This document shows, piece after piece, positions 51,923-63,578 of a DNA stretch of 64,000 nucleotides; the stretch's first letter is position 1, and each line of letters starts with the position of its first letter. The stretch is from positions 37,734,801 to 37,798,800 of the forward strand of contig OX359247.1 of assembly GCA_947179485.1 (NCBI GenBank), written 5' to 3'. Position numbers and translations under genes: made by a program. The stretch is from Allacma fusca. Lineage: Eukaryota; Arthropoda; Collembola; Symphypleona; Sminthuridae. Under the pieces are notes generated by a model that saw only the letters and a program-made list of their open reading frames with translations, was not told the DNA's origin and ran no database searches.

Positions 51923-53693
51923 ATGACGAAGTTCACGTTCAAAGTTATCTGGAAGGAAATTGTAGTGTTATTTTTTACCCTTTTACTAATCGCCCTCTTG
52001 GTCACAATGTCAGTTCTATTCATACCGATCTACATTCTCCGTGGGATTGCCTCGCTGACGAAACATTTCGTCAATCGGGACCTAGATAAAATGATAGTCA
52101 CTCACAGTGCAGTTTTGGCCATGGACAATCCTTACAAAATCCCCAAATGGAATCTCTGTGTTTGGCTTGTGGTGGATCGAAACACAGAAATTACTGCCTT
52201 GAGAGAAACATTGTATGAGACAGTTTTCATGCGAAAACTACCCAATGGAGTGTTGGCCGACCCGGAATATCAACAATATTATAGTAAATACTTGGGGTTC
52301 TTATTTTGGAAGTGGGATAGGAATTTTGACAGAAATTATCACATTCGACCTTACTTCGACTCTGAGCATACTTCGGAGGGGAAACTTAGGATAACTTCTG
52401 AAAATGAATTCCGCCAGATAATAAAAACATTGACGTGGGCTCCTTTCAAAGCCAAAACCAGCCCTTGGGAGTGCCTGCTAATAAATAATCTTCAACTAAA
52501 TGACCCTGCACCAGATGAAAAAGCTACCTTTCCTCTGAGTGTACTGATTTTCCGTATGCACCATGGCTTATGTGATGGTTTCAGTATCCTCCATGCTTTG
52601 ATGCAAGAGCTGGGGAAAATAAGTATGAAAACTGCAGTGAAGCCACATTATGCTCGGAAAAGCTTTTGGAGACAAATGGTTGAAATTTGTACCTTCCCAG
52701 TACTAGCCCCATACCAATTTTCAAAAACTATGGTCGATGCGTACGATGTGAATGACTGGCATCGAGGGACTCAAGGAACATCGTCGAAGCCTTTTAATGC
52801 TTCTTTTACACATCGGATCCCAACTCAGTTAATTAAAGAAGTTAAGGACAGGCATGGGGTGAGTTTCACAGCTGTTGTCATGTCAACTATTATGGGAGGA
52901 ATACGTAATTCTATGATACGCCAAGGGCTAAAAGTACCAAGGAAAATGAGTGCGGCCATTCCGGTCCCGTTACCAAATCACCCTCACAAGCTCAGGAATC
53001 ACTGGTGAGATTCTAGCATTAGAAAAACTACTTCCAGTAATTCTTTACAATTTTATTTATGTTTACTTGTTATAGGGTATTCACATTCCTGAAGCTTCCA
53101 ATTGGGATTGAGGATCCATTGAAACGACTTCAGAAAATTGAGGGGAACATTATGAAACTCAAACATTCTCTGGTGCCAGCTTTCAGTTTTTCTATTATAC
53201 CCATTGTTGGAGCCACGTTCCCATGTTTGATGAAAATATTCAATAAGAATTCGTTTAGCACGATACTCATATCAAACTTTCCTGGTCCAAACATTTCGGA
53301 CGACTGGGGCTTCTTCACTACGAAAGAGGGGAGACATAACGTTATTGACATGAATTTCATCGCTGGTATGGGAAGCGGAAATGTTGGTGAGTTATATTTA
53401 TTGAGTCCACATTTTACATCCGTAAGATCCACATCAGAGCCAATCAGCCAGATATCTCTAAGAAATGATAAAATAATTTGGTTGTAGAATTTTCATGATA
53501 AAAAATTAAACTATGTACATTTATTCATCGTCTGGTAGGCGTGGGCTTGTTTATGTTGAGCTACAAGGATGGCGTCCGAATCATTACCGAAGTAGATGGC
53601 AGCCTTTTACCGGACGATACATCTGTCGAGCTTTTGAATGAGGAAATTCTGAAGGAAATTAATTATCTGCGGATAGCGCCTGGCTATGTTTGA
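51923..53693 (+). CDS. WS/DGAT-type O-acyltransferase (wax ester synthase/diacylglycerol acyltransferase family)
   Basis: Probably transfers acyl groups from acyl-CoA to fatty alcohols or diacylglycerol at the endoplasmic reticulum, making wax esters or storage lipid. Three exons: 51923-53004, 53076-53386, 53539-53693, giving 515 residues. A membrane segment lies at about residues 12-40 (IVVLFFTLLLIALLVTMSVL). The catalytic motif HHxxxDG is present as HHGLCDG at residues 213-219. The C-terminal condensation-like half has ISNFPGPN and the ending region MLSYKDGVRI, both typical of WS/DGAT domains. The ATG at 51923 is the first in the open frame. A poly(A) signal AATAAA lies at 53725-53730. Animal WS/DGAT genes with this bacterial-type fold are known in arthropods and other invertebrates. 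The substrate is inferred. Confidence 0.87.
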
Positions 53694-54197
53694 TTCCATT
53701 AGGGTAGATATGTATACTGATATAAATAAACAAGTCGTTCCTAGAACGTCTTACATAGACATATGAATAGATCGGACATAGTTAAAAAGGAAATTTTAAA
53801 TCATATGTAATTTATTATCATTGAATTAAAGTGAAAGGAAAAATACTTTGCTGATTATTTCACCACCACTATACAATTTCAAGGAAAAGCACTTAACTCC
53901 CTGTATCTCCGGAAGTATGAAGCACAGAATAAATGACTGTCTTCGGTGTCTTGCCCACTCTTGCAGTCTTGTACACCTAAAGGTCTCCAAGGTCGAAGGT
54001 AAATATTTCCTTGACGGACGTAGGAAGATTTAATCTTGGTTCTCTGTTATTGGTTCTTGTCGAGTCAGTTTTTTCAAAACAGCCTTCTCCCATAGCGAAA
54101 TTTTTTTTGGGCTACGTATACTTGTAATGTACATAAATACATTTTAATGGTGTGGGTAATATTGAGGCCAAATATCGTTAGACTATAACCAACCAAT

Positions 54198-54224
54198 CCC
54201 AAATTATTAAAAAAATAATTTGGG
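54198..54224. repeat. Short perfect hairpin
   Basis: Arms CCCAAATTATT and AATAATTTGGG (11 bp each) around five A residues. Confidence 0.75.
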
Positions 54225-54465
54225 ACTAGTTGAGCTGCGGCACGGTCCCAAGGAATAGAGCGTGATAGGCTTTTCTGTTTACAGCGAAGGCGCTGTCCTT
54301 GTATTAGATTGGCAGGAACCGCCTCTCGTTGTCTGCTGCAGCGAGTAAGCAATGCTTGAATGCTGGCTGTATCTTATACGGATACAATCCAAGCGTTCAT
54401 GGTAACGTGTGCACAACGCCTTTTATAACTAGATATGTGTAGAAAATTTTTAAATTTAGTATTTA

Positions 54466-54553
54466 CTAGCTGATCAAGCCACCGCCTGTGTCGGTGGATA
54501 ACTGCCATTTCCTTATAACAACATCGACGGAGTCTAGTGAGTTGATCCGCTAG
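54466..54553. mobile_element. 88-bp MITE-like element flanked by TA
   Basis: Ends CTAGCTGATCAA and TTGATCCGCTAG are inverse to each other with one mismatch, and TA flanks both sides (54464-54465 and 54554-54555). A related, inverted copy lies at 22488-22575. It is non-coding. Confidence 0.7.
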
Positions 54554-54799
54554 TATTAAAATTATTTTGCTGAAATGATTTTTGTCAAATGAGAGTGTAG
54601 AAGTTACTTGGACAATATATTTGAGGTAGTCCATTTTTTAAAATTCAAATTGGTAAATTATTGTATATTTCGGGTTTTTTCGCCTTCCTACTGGGATTTA
54701 CGGCAAAAAAAAAATTTTCTTTCATTCAATTATGCATCTGAGGGGTTCTATAAAAGTGTTTTATAAAATAGTGACCTTCACGGGTGGCCGTTTTCAGAA

Positions 54800-54965
54800 A
54801 AACAGACTGTCCTCAGTTCGTTGTACTTGGTTCTTGACCCAATTCTCGATTCTACCCAAGGTGTTGTCTCGGTTCTTGTTCTTGGTACTTGTTTTCTGTT
54901 CGCCTGTTCTCGGTGGTTCGTAGTTCTAGCCGTCATGTTCTCTGTTCTGGGTTTAGCCTGAATCG
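54800..54965 (+). repeat. Degenerate GTTCT-rich simple repeat
   Basis: Irregular words of the type GGTTCTTG, CTGTTCTCGG and TTCTAGCC, the same motif family as the array at 20640-20762, 34 kb away. Confidence 0.65.
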
Positions 54966-55747
54966 GTTTTGCGAAAGTGACATATACATTTTGGACAACG
55001 AGGGTTAGGTTAAGTTCCAGCTAGTTTTATCAGTAATTATTTTATGTAAATGCCAAGCTCTTTACTTGCCATTTCGTGACATGAAACATTTTAATTGCTG
55101 TACAAAAAATATTACAAATTTCAAATCGTAGTTAAATTTTGGTGGGACATTCAAAAACATGGAAGTCTGGACTCTGGACAGGACTAGGACAGATGCTTCC
55201 ACAGTTCCACATTCTAAACGTTGGCTCTAGAGTGGCAAATTGGATAGTTTTTAGGAGACCAGATGATTAATCCTGGGGTTTATCCCTGTAATCTCTTAGG
55301 AGAAGCTTTTGTCTGTGAATTTTTGAAAATGAGTACTACACCATCTAAAAGACATTTTCAATAAATGCAACAAATGAAAATTATTACCTCTGTCAACCTT
55401 ATTAAAAATATGCTTACTTGAACAAAACTTACCCCGTTCCTTAAAAAAAAGAGTGGGAAATAAACGACGAATTATTATGTAATGAATTACATATGTGCAT
55501 GAAATACCTCCGTGTTTGTATGCAAACAAGCAAGTACATTTAAATATCCAGCATGATTTTGGTTTAAACATTTTTATAACGACCTTTAATTTTTGAAATC
55601 GGTGGATTAATATTTGTAGAGCATGTTTGATTGTCAGCTTGTATAGTACTGACTTTATTGTTATTTTTAAATTGCAACACTAGATTGCCTGAATAAAAAT
55701 ACTATAAATTATCTTCTAATTGGTTTCTTAGAACTTAGAACTTCAGT

Positions 55748-58178
55748 TCATTGTCGTTCAGTTAATACAACTTTAAAATACTCCGGATTTCGAAACATTG
55801 AAGTGCGTGTATGAATACTAGGGTGGGTGTCATTAGGATCAAAGTGAGTGTCAAATACTTGGTATAAGCAGGTCAAGAAAACAAAAAGTTCGTCCTTCGC
55901 TAACTGTTCACCAATACAGAGCCGTTTCCCGATTGAGAATGGGAGGAGCTCTTCGAACTTCTTGACTGTCTGATTGCCATCGGAGTCAGTGGTTAGGAAT
56001 CTTTCCGGTCGGAAATTGTCCGGGTCACCCCAGATCCTCGGGTCGTGATGAATGTAGTACTGGAAGCAGTTCACCCAACTTCCCTTTGGTATCAGGTAGC
56101 CATTCAACTCCGTATCCTGAAGAGCTCGATGCATAACTCCATAGGTTGTATGTGAGGACTTTCGCAACGTCTCGTTCACGAAAGCCTCTGTGAAAGGCAT
56201 GCTGAAAGTATATATGTATATTAAAAGTAAATCAATCACATATAAGTTTTAAGACTTTTAAAGGAAGCTTTAAAAAAACGGTTCAAATTCTACAATTATA
56301 TGGTAGCGCACCTGCTCCGATCAGCAACAGTTGGTGTTCTTGATTCTCCAACAACTTTAAGGATTTCTGCCTGTACTTTCTTTTGAATTTCTGGGAATTT
56401 CGTAAGAAATAGAACAGCCCAGTTCAAACTTGATGCAGTTGTTTCGGAACCAGCGATGAATAGGTCAGAGACAGTAAGTCTCAGTGACTCCACTACAGAT
56501 CGATGCAGGTTAATAATTATGACTTTTTCAAGCAACGGTACTTATTTTGTATACAGTACTCCCTTTCAAAATTATTCACAAATTTTAACCATACCTCCGT
56601 TTTCTCCAAAAAAGCTAGAGGCTTTATCCGTCGTTTCGGAAATCTTCTTTAAATAAGCATCTATAAAATCCTGAGGCGGATTATCCGGGGAGAAGTTTTT
56701 TCGATGGTTTTCAACATATCGGTAAAAAATTTCGTGCATCTTATCCGACAAAGTAATTAATTCATTCCAGCCACTAAGTCTCCCGAACAGTTTTGAAAGC
56801 CATGGAAGGAATACAGGGACAGGCTGGTCAAGAAGTCCAAGGACATGCCTTTGAAAACAAGTCGTTTTTGTAGCTGAGTAAAATTGCATTTCCCCCCAAC
56901 TAATAATTTTATAGTTACCCTCATCCGGGTAATCGTAGTTAGTTACCCTGTTAAATGTCAAATTCGGGAAAAAAGTACCAAATTATCCGTGTATTTCAGA
57001 GGCGTCTGGGGTTTTACCATTGATTAATATTATTTTATTTGCTTGCCTCTGCCAAAATCGTTAATAAACTTCCAGTAAATTATTATTATTACTGCTGGGG
57101 CCCACCCATTCGTAGAACTGGATAATCCCTTTCATAACCTAAGTAATCTCCGTAACCATAACGCATGAAGTTTTCTCTGTAAATAACCTTAAAAAAACCC
57201 CAACCGTTGCTACTAAAAAGGCCCCATCTATAACCTAAACAATATCTCGGGCTGAAAAATTGGTGTTATGGCGAGGCCGCAGGCACATACCCGCATTTTA
57301 TAATCGTAAAGATTCTCAAGTATATAATAATTAAAATTGTTACCGATTTGCGCTCTCAATAATGGCCGTCTCTTCTTGCTTCTGGTGTATGCGCTCTCCT
57401 GCAATAATTCTCCATAAAACATTAGAAGTGGCCTCAGCAAATCGTCTCCACATTCCTACTGGCTGACCGTTTTGAGCCCTAACCCATGATAAGAGAGATC
57501 TCACTTCTTCGTGAATATGCTCCTCCATTGCTTGATGTTTCCCAAAACCGAAATCTCGGAGGTGTCTCAATGTAAAGCGTCTTTGCTCCACCCACGCTTG
57601 ACCTTCGGATCCGAGGACTCCTCGCGCTACTTCCTCTGGAACTGAAGAGGTTTTTAGTTACTACCTAGTTTTTGTAGTTTTCGTACTGCAGTTTTTGTTC
57701 ATATTTAAACGTAGTAATTTTGAAATTTCCTTACAGTCGTCAACACCCTTAAAATAAACTTCAAAAGGTTCCACGTAAGCTCTTCCAGTTAACGGCAACT
57801 TGTTAAAGGCATCTCGGGCAATATTAACATCGTTTATCATGATAATGCTGTGAACATTACAATTGTTTATTTGTAAATTAAAATTAGTTTGGAATTTATC
57901 TGTACTTCTTTTTTGTCTGCCCTAACTGAATGAAGTACAGGGATAGTAAGTCAGAATTAATTCTACCGTTTGTTAAAAATCCGGACAGTCATAATGTCCC
58001 CGTATATCTTAGCCCACTCCATAAATTTCGCGTGAGGTCTTTTCCCAATTGAAAGAGCGTTTCCAAAAAAAGGCAATTGAGTAGGTCCAGGAGGTAATTT
58101 TCCCTTTTGTCCTTTTCTCATAAGAAAAAAAGCTATAGCCGTGAGGCCAAGTATAGCTATTAGTAGTACTGAAGACAT
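55748..58178 (-). CDS. Microsomal cytochrome P450 (CYP2-clan-like), six exons
   Basis: Haem monooxygenase anchored in the endoplasmic reticulum. Exons: 58178-57967, 57847-57735, 57641-57344, 56848-56595, 56492-56312, 56201-55748, giving 503 residues with an unbroken frame. The N-terminal anchor (SSVLLIAILGLTAIAFFL) is followed by the Pro-rich hinge KLPPGPTQLPFFGN. The oxygen-binding helix I motif is AGSETTAS, the K-helix ExxR is NETLR, the meander is FRPERF, and the haem-binding loop is FSIGKRLCIGE with Cys448. The start is the ATG at 58178; upstream codons in frame are not ATG. Substrates may be endogenous lipids, hormones or xenobiotics; sequence alone does not tell. It lies beside two further P450 genes. 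Confidence 0.92.
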
Positions 58179-58675
58179 TTTCCACAAAAATGTGTACCCC
58201 AACCAAAGATAGCTCTTTAATACCACTCACTACGCTAAAATAAGTTTGTATGGTCACAGAAAATTAAAATTTGTTCGATCTAACTGGGAAGTTGTGAACC
58301 AACATAACAGTCAGAAGTGAATAATTATTAGCTTTTAATCAAAATATTCAATCCATTGGTATGCGTATCTTATCGTGAACATGTAAACGCCCATTTATCT
58401 GCCGTTATTCTCTGGTGATACTTGTCCTCCGCAAAGAATTATAATTTGCGATTCCATCACAACTATGTCGTGTATAGCACATGCACATGAAAAACAACTG
58501 TTGTATCAGCTCATTTGAGAATTGCCAGTTCTAATTTGGAATGTACATATGATATGCATGAAATGTTGACAGCTCCAAAGTTATCAGCCCAAATGTAACA
58601 ATAGCAGCTATTTATTAGATTTTGTCATACAGTATGAAAGTATTAAATGCAAGTATCAGTTTTTGACATGTTATA
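58179..58675. other. Intergenic between two minus-strand P450 genes
   Basis: Holds the promoter of the six-exon P450 and the 3' UTR of the intronless one, with a minus-strand AATAAA at 58613-58618. Confidence 0.45.
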
Positions 58676-60202
58676 TCAACATACTTCAGAATACTTAAAA
58701 GACCTCTCGACAAATACTAGATCATGCTCAACAGGCGGCCGAATAATGAATCCTGGTCTGGCTCCCATAAAAACTTCCAATTTTGAATCTGCCAGCTCCA
58801 CAGTAAAGTTTTGAAGAATCCCCGTCAAAAATAAAAATATTTGATTAAAAGCAAGCGCCTCTCCTGGACAACTTCTTTTACCAGTGAAAAAGGGAATGAA
58901 ATGATCATCTCTCCTGAGACTCCCATCCGAATTTAGAAACCTCTCTGGTCGGAAAGTCATTGGGTCCCCCCAGTGATCGGGATTGTGATGGACCGAATGT
59001 AAATTTCCCATAATGACAGTCCTCTTTGGAATAAAAAATCCCCGGAACTCTGTATCTTCTAAGGCAGTGTGCATTGCTCCTAACGGAGCTCCAGAAGATT
59101 TGCGCAGAACTTCCATCATTGTAGCTTCCACATAAATCATTCTCAATCGATGCTCCAAACCCGGCAACCTTCCCCGTCCAACAACTTCATCTATTTCCTC
59201 TTGAACTTTGACTTGCACACGAGGAAAGGCAGCTAAATAAAACATCGCCCAGCCAATGATGGTGCTGACGGAGTCCGACCCCGTAAAAAATATATCGAAT
59301 AAAGTGAAGAATAAGTTCTTCATCCCGACTTCCTTATAGAAAAATGAGGCTGGATCTCTCGTTAGCTTGATTTTGGTGAGGGCAACATCAATGAAGTCCC
59401 TTTCATACCCTACAGCGTGAACTTTCAAGTGACGAGAGACAGCGTCTCGACAAACTTTAAAAGGCGGACCATTAACTGCAGCAGCCTTGTCATAACCGGT
59501 TAATGTTGGGAAAAGCTTGCAGAACCAAGGGAGGAAGCAAACCATACCAAGTATATTTTGGTTAGAAACTCCTTCGTTTATAATCCTGAAGACATCCTTC
59601 TTTTCTGGGTCGTCCATATCAAACTGCTCCCCAGCAAGGATTTGCCAAAGGGAATTTACAACCGGTACTTCGACTTCGTCTTTCACATAAATAGGTGTCG
59701 TTACTTTGGCTCTCAAATAGTCACAGAAATTCTGAACTTGATCTAGAATTAAGTCTTCCATTGACGTTTTCCCGTATCCCATCTCCTTGAGAGATTTGAA
59801 GGTAAACCGTCTCCATTCGTGCCAGCCTTTTCCTTCAAGAAAAATAATCCCACAATTGGCGTCCCGAAATGGTTTCATAATCTCGAGTTGGAATCTGCCC
59901 ATGAACACGTCCATTCTCCCGAGTTCTTTTATTGTATCCAAGTCGTTGAGGATCACTACGTGTGTTTGGCCGAAATAGCAACTTATGATGTTACCGTATC
60001 TTTTTGATAGTTTTACCATTGTCTCAGCTGGCGTTTTTCCCAGGAAGGGTAAGTAGCCCACCAGAGGGAGTCCCACTGGTCCTGGTGGCAACCTTCTCTT
60101 TAGCATGGTACTGGCTCTAGTCCCATGCTTCTGAAGTGTGAAGCTTATGATAAGAACAAATGTGACAAATATAAGAAATGGAAGGACCATTTTGAAAGAC
60201 AT
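58676..60202 (-). CDS. Microsomal cytochrome P450 (CYP2-clan-like), intronless
   Basis: One uninterrupted reading frame of 508 residues. N-terminal anchor MVLPFLIFVTFVLIISFTL, hinge RRLPPGPVGLPLVGYLPFLG, helix C WHEWRRFT, K-helix ExxR (MEVLR), meander FRPERF and haem loop FFTGKRSCPGE with Cys445 are all present, so it looks functional. In helix I the motif reads FTGSDSVST: the position usually held by the conserved Thr carries Ser, which can alter oxygen activation. The lack of introns beside a six-exon relative suggests an origin by retroposition. The start is ATG at 60202; a second ATG four codons later (60190) is equally possible. Confidence 0.92.
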   Translation of the reverse strand: MSFKMVLPFLIFVTFVLIISFTLQKHGTRASTMLKRRLPPGPVGLPLVGYLPFLGKTPAETMVKLSKRYGNIISCYFGQTHVVILNDLDTIKELGRMDVFMGRFQLEIMKPFRDANCGIIFLEGKGWHEWRRFTFKSLKEMGYGKTSMEDLILDQVQNFCDYLRAKVTTPIYVKDEVEVPVVNSLWQILAGEQFDMDDPEKKDVFRIINEGVSNQNILGMVCFLPWFCKLFPTLTGYDKAAAVNGPPFKVCRDAVSRHLKVHAVGYERDFIDVALTKIKLTRDPASFFYKEVGMKNLFFTLFDIFFTGSDSVSTIIGWAMFYLAAFPRVQVKVQEEIDEVVGRGRLPGLEHRLRMIYVEATMMEVLRKSSGAPLGAMHTALEDTEFRGFFIPKRTVIMGNLHSVHHNPDHWGDPMTFRPERFLNSDGSLRRDDHFIPFFTGKRSCPGEALAFNQIFLFLTGILQNFTVELADSKLEVFMGARPGFIIRPPVEHDLVFVERSFKYSEVC

Positions 60203-63200
60203 AAAATATTCTCTGACGAGGGCTGATTCAGAACTGACTGGAATTGTCTGGAGTTTTGGAGTCTTATTATTCCTAAAGGAGCATAAGTATGCCTATGTAG
60301 ATAGTTGTGAGAATAGGATGAGATCAGGGCCAGTACTTTCGAGATTTTGAGGATAAAATACAATTAACTTTTTTAGATACAAAAAATTGTCCAGAGTAAT
60401 ACCATGGAGTGTAAACGATTAAATTCAATTATTCAAGGCAATAAAGGTGGACTTTATCAAAGGAGGGCGTGTATATGTATGAGATGTAATGGACTTCGAG
60501 TTAATGGTATATGCCCATATATGTATCTATGTTTCTATAGATGAGCATCGTTTCATGTGTTATTTTATGCGTGTTTTTCGAATTTTCTGAACCTAAACAT
60601 CTGTAAGTATCATAAATGAATAATGAGAGCAACTAATTATTTTATGTGGATACACGGTATCTGGATTTGTTTATTGAAGGGACATCTGCAGATATTTGGA
60701 TGGAAGATGGAAACCCCCAGGTGCCCTTCAATAACACATTTAAATATAAATACATTCCGTGATTTTATATAATTAAACTCAAAAAAGTCTGCATGTAACA
60801 GGCGAAGTAAATCCCAGGGATTTGCGTAAAGACTCATTGCATGTACATAGGTATTGTAATTTTAATTGTTCTTAAGCATCCGGTCTGGGTAGGGCAATAA
60901 TACCATGCTAAGTGATGTTAGTAATATGAATCTACTATTGATATGTTTCACATGGTAAAAACAAAAGTCACTGAGAATAATTTGTAGCTTGAGTGCCCAT
61001 ACAGTTTTAAAAGAGGGTGCTGTAATTTGAGCAGACGCCTATATTTCAAGCCTAATCAGCAACATGCTTATTTTAGAAATCAGCCAGAACCAAATTAATT
61101 CATGTGCAAAATCCTAAAAAAACACATGTAGGTAAAATAATTAGGCAAAATACATATACAAAATACCAGACACGATGCTAAACACACTGTTAGTAAGATC
61201 AGACGTATATCTTTAATGAAAAATTCTCGAAATGCTCGAAACTTTCTTTTCCTCTCCAACATGAGAATCTGAACTTGAGCCTGCCATTTGTAGCTCGTAT
61301 CTTGGTAATATGTATTAAGAAAAGAATTTAGCGTTGTTAAATATCCTCATCATAATACACTGTAATGATTACATCAAAATATCTTCAAAGAAAATTTATG
61401 TACACATGTTAGAAAATGTATATAATATCTATAACTTCCCTTGAGAGCTATCCTTTACCATGTACTCACGGGGTAAAATCCCTAGGAGTATATAAATTTT
61501 ATGTTCATTTCACATTACATTTCTCTAATCGAACGTGCAATATACACACAGGCGTAACAATATGGAACAAATTTGGAAGAACTTGGAAGGAACGGTGCCA
61601 CAAAATAGGGGTCTCCAATATGTTTTGGCATTGTCCCTTCCATTGGCCAGGGGAAGAGAATTGCCATAGATGCATACTTAAATTAGTTAAAGATTATTTC
61701 CATTCATTTATTTAAAGCCGAGATGAGCTGAAATTTCTTCATGCCCTGTTCACAGATTCCTAAATTTTAAGGTAAAATCAAGTGATTACAATATGTCATG
61801 TAAGCAAATAAATTACTCATGCGTTACATATCTACTGTAAAACCTTGGATTTTTATTAAACTCCAATAATTATTGTAGGAGCTCACAATTTGTTCTCCAA
61901 AAATGGTTACGAGTGGACATTTTTACATCATACGAATCTACAGAATATTTTCATTTAGGCAGTTGCTTGCCCCAGCTGCAAAGAAGATAATCTTATTACC
62001 CAGACACACTATTGTGAAATATGCACGTACGATTAGGATCGGTTGGAATCACATCAGTGACCATCACAGCTACAATTATGATAACTGTGCGAGCGAGGTG
62101 AGTCAACGGTACATTTCACACCCACCGGCTTTGCTGTGTTAAGAATATGGAGATTTAAAAATTATATATATTTATATTAATAGATAAATATCTAAATGGA
62201 CTTCTATACAACTGGTTGTGGCTGTGTCTCAACTCTCAAAGTGGTCACAAGTGCTACAGGTTGAAACTGTCAGGTACGCCCCTGTTATGCTACCATGAGT
62301 GTACTGTGATATATTTTTATAACTCGGGCAAGTACAGTACTCGTATTTATTTTCCTTTGTTGAACATAATCATAAGTTTATCTATTTCATTTTTGATCCA
62401 ACTGGTCCCACTCATATGAACAGTAACAGGGGACGTACATATAACTGAGCATATCACTGTGGCTTCAAAAATTATAATGAGATCCAATGTACTTGTCTCT
62501 TTTTCTTCTGTCAGTTCCCGCCTGCTCTTATCTTTCGCATCCTCCAATATTGAACAAAACGGAATTAAATAGGCAGTTAACTCCAATTATTATTTGTAAG
62601 ATGAGAAGGTTAATTTTTTACACTTTACACAACATAAGAGCACCCCTGTAAGAAACAGATTTAGTTCCAATTATAATTCCATGCTCTTAAATATAAGAAC
62701 AAAAACTTTGTCTCAAATAAGGCGTTCTCCAATAGAGAAACTGCTCCTACATTCGATACAAGGAGCTCTTCTATAGCATGTCAGAACCGTATTTCCCTTT
62801 TCTCAATGTTTCTTGCAAGCAGTGTGATAAAAATTCCATATGCACATGATTTAGATATTATACGTTGCTCAGGTGTCCATGGATCAATTAGTAATAGGAA
62901 ACCGTGAAAATAAGGTCTGATTTTATTCGAAGATGATTATATATCAAACTCCTTCCTTAAACAAACGAATTGACAGGCAAAACTATATGGTAACAGAAAC
63001 TCAGAACATTGATGAAATTCACTTCTTCTTTCTCTTTACTCTTCATGTTTCGGTTCGTAAAGCAAAGGACACCCCCCTAAATATATATGAAATAAATTAA
63101 GAGAGTTTTAAATTGGAAGATGGTTCACAATGGTGAACTTCACAAGCGTTACCGGCCTAAAATGCTGTCAAGTTCAGGAGTTACGTGCGTTTGTAACAGA

Positions 63201-63578
63201 CTGCTCATGAGTGTGACCGTACTGATGAGACTTTTACAGCAGTGTGTCGTGCAGAAGTCAAATTGTAATCAGTCATGTCATGAACCTGAAAGCATTTTAC
63301 AGTACCGTCGAAATAAAGTAACGTAGTGAAGAAGATATACCCTTCGAATATAAAACCTATGCTCATACAACAAAGATGATGAGAAATATTACCCCCAAGT
63401 GTATTTCACAATCTCCCAAAAAATTACAATTTCCCAGCTCATTTTAAAAGCATCACTATCACGACAAAACCTCCTCAGTTTAAACTCGTATCTCAATTTG
63501 GGCTAGTGTAGCTTGCATATGACCAGTCACTGGTCAAACACGTCTGCGGTCTTTAAGTATATAATTTAAAAGTTCACA
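60203..63578. other. Long intergenic region between divergent P450 genes
   Basis: No gene is supported. Readings such as 61416-61715 lack splice support or recognisable motifs. The region contains the upstream regions of two divergently transcribed intronless P450 genes. Confidence 0.4.

Larger units (their letters stand above)
53694..55747. other. Intergenic region with repeats
   Basis: No gene is supported. It contains a hairpin (54198-54224), an 88-bp MITE (54466-54553) and a GTTCT-rich array (54800-54965), listed separately. Confidence 0.45.

Noticed and set aside
61416..61715. Plus-strand frame in the P450 intergenic gap
   Set aside because: Starts at a non-ATG codon, has no splice support and no recognisable motif.
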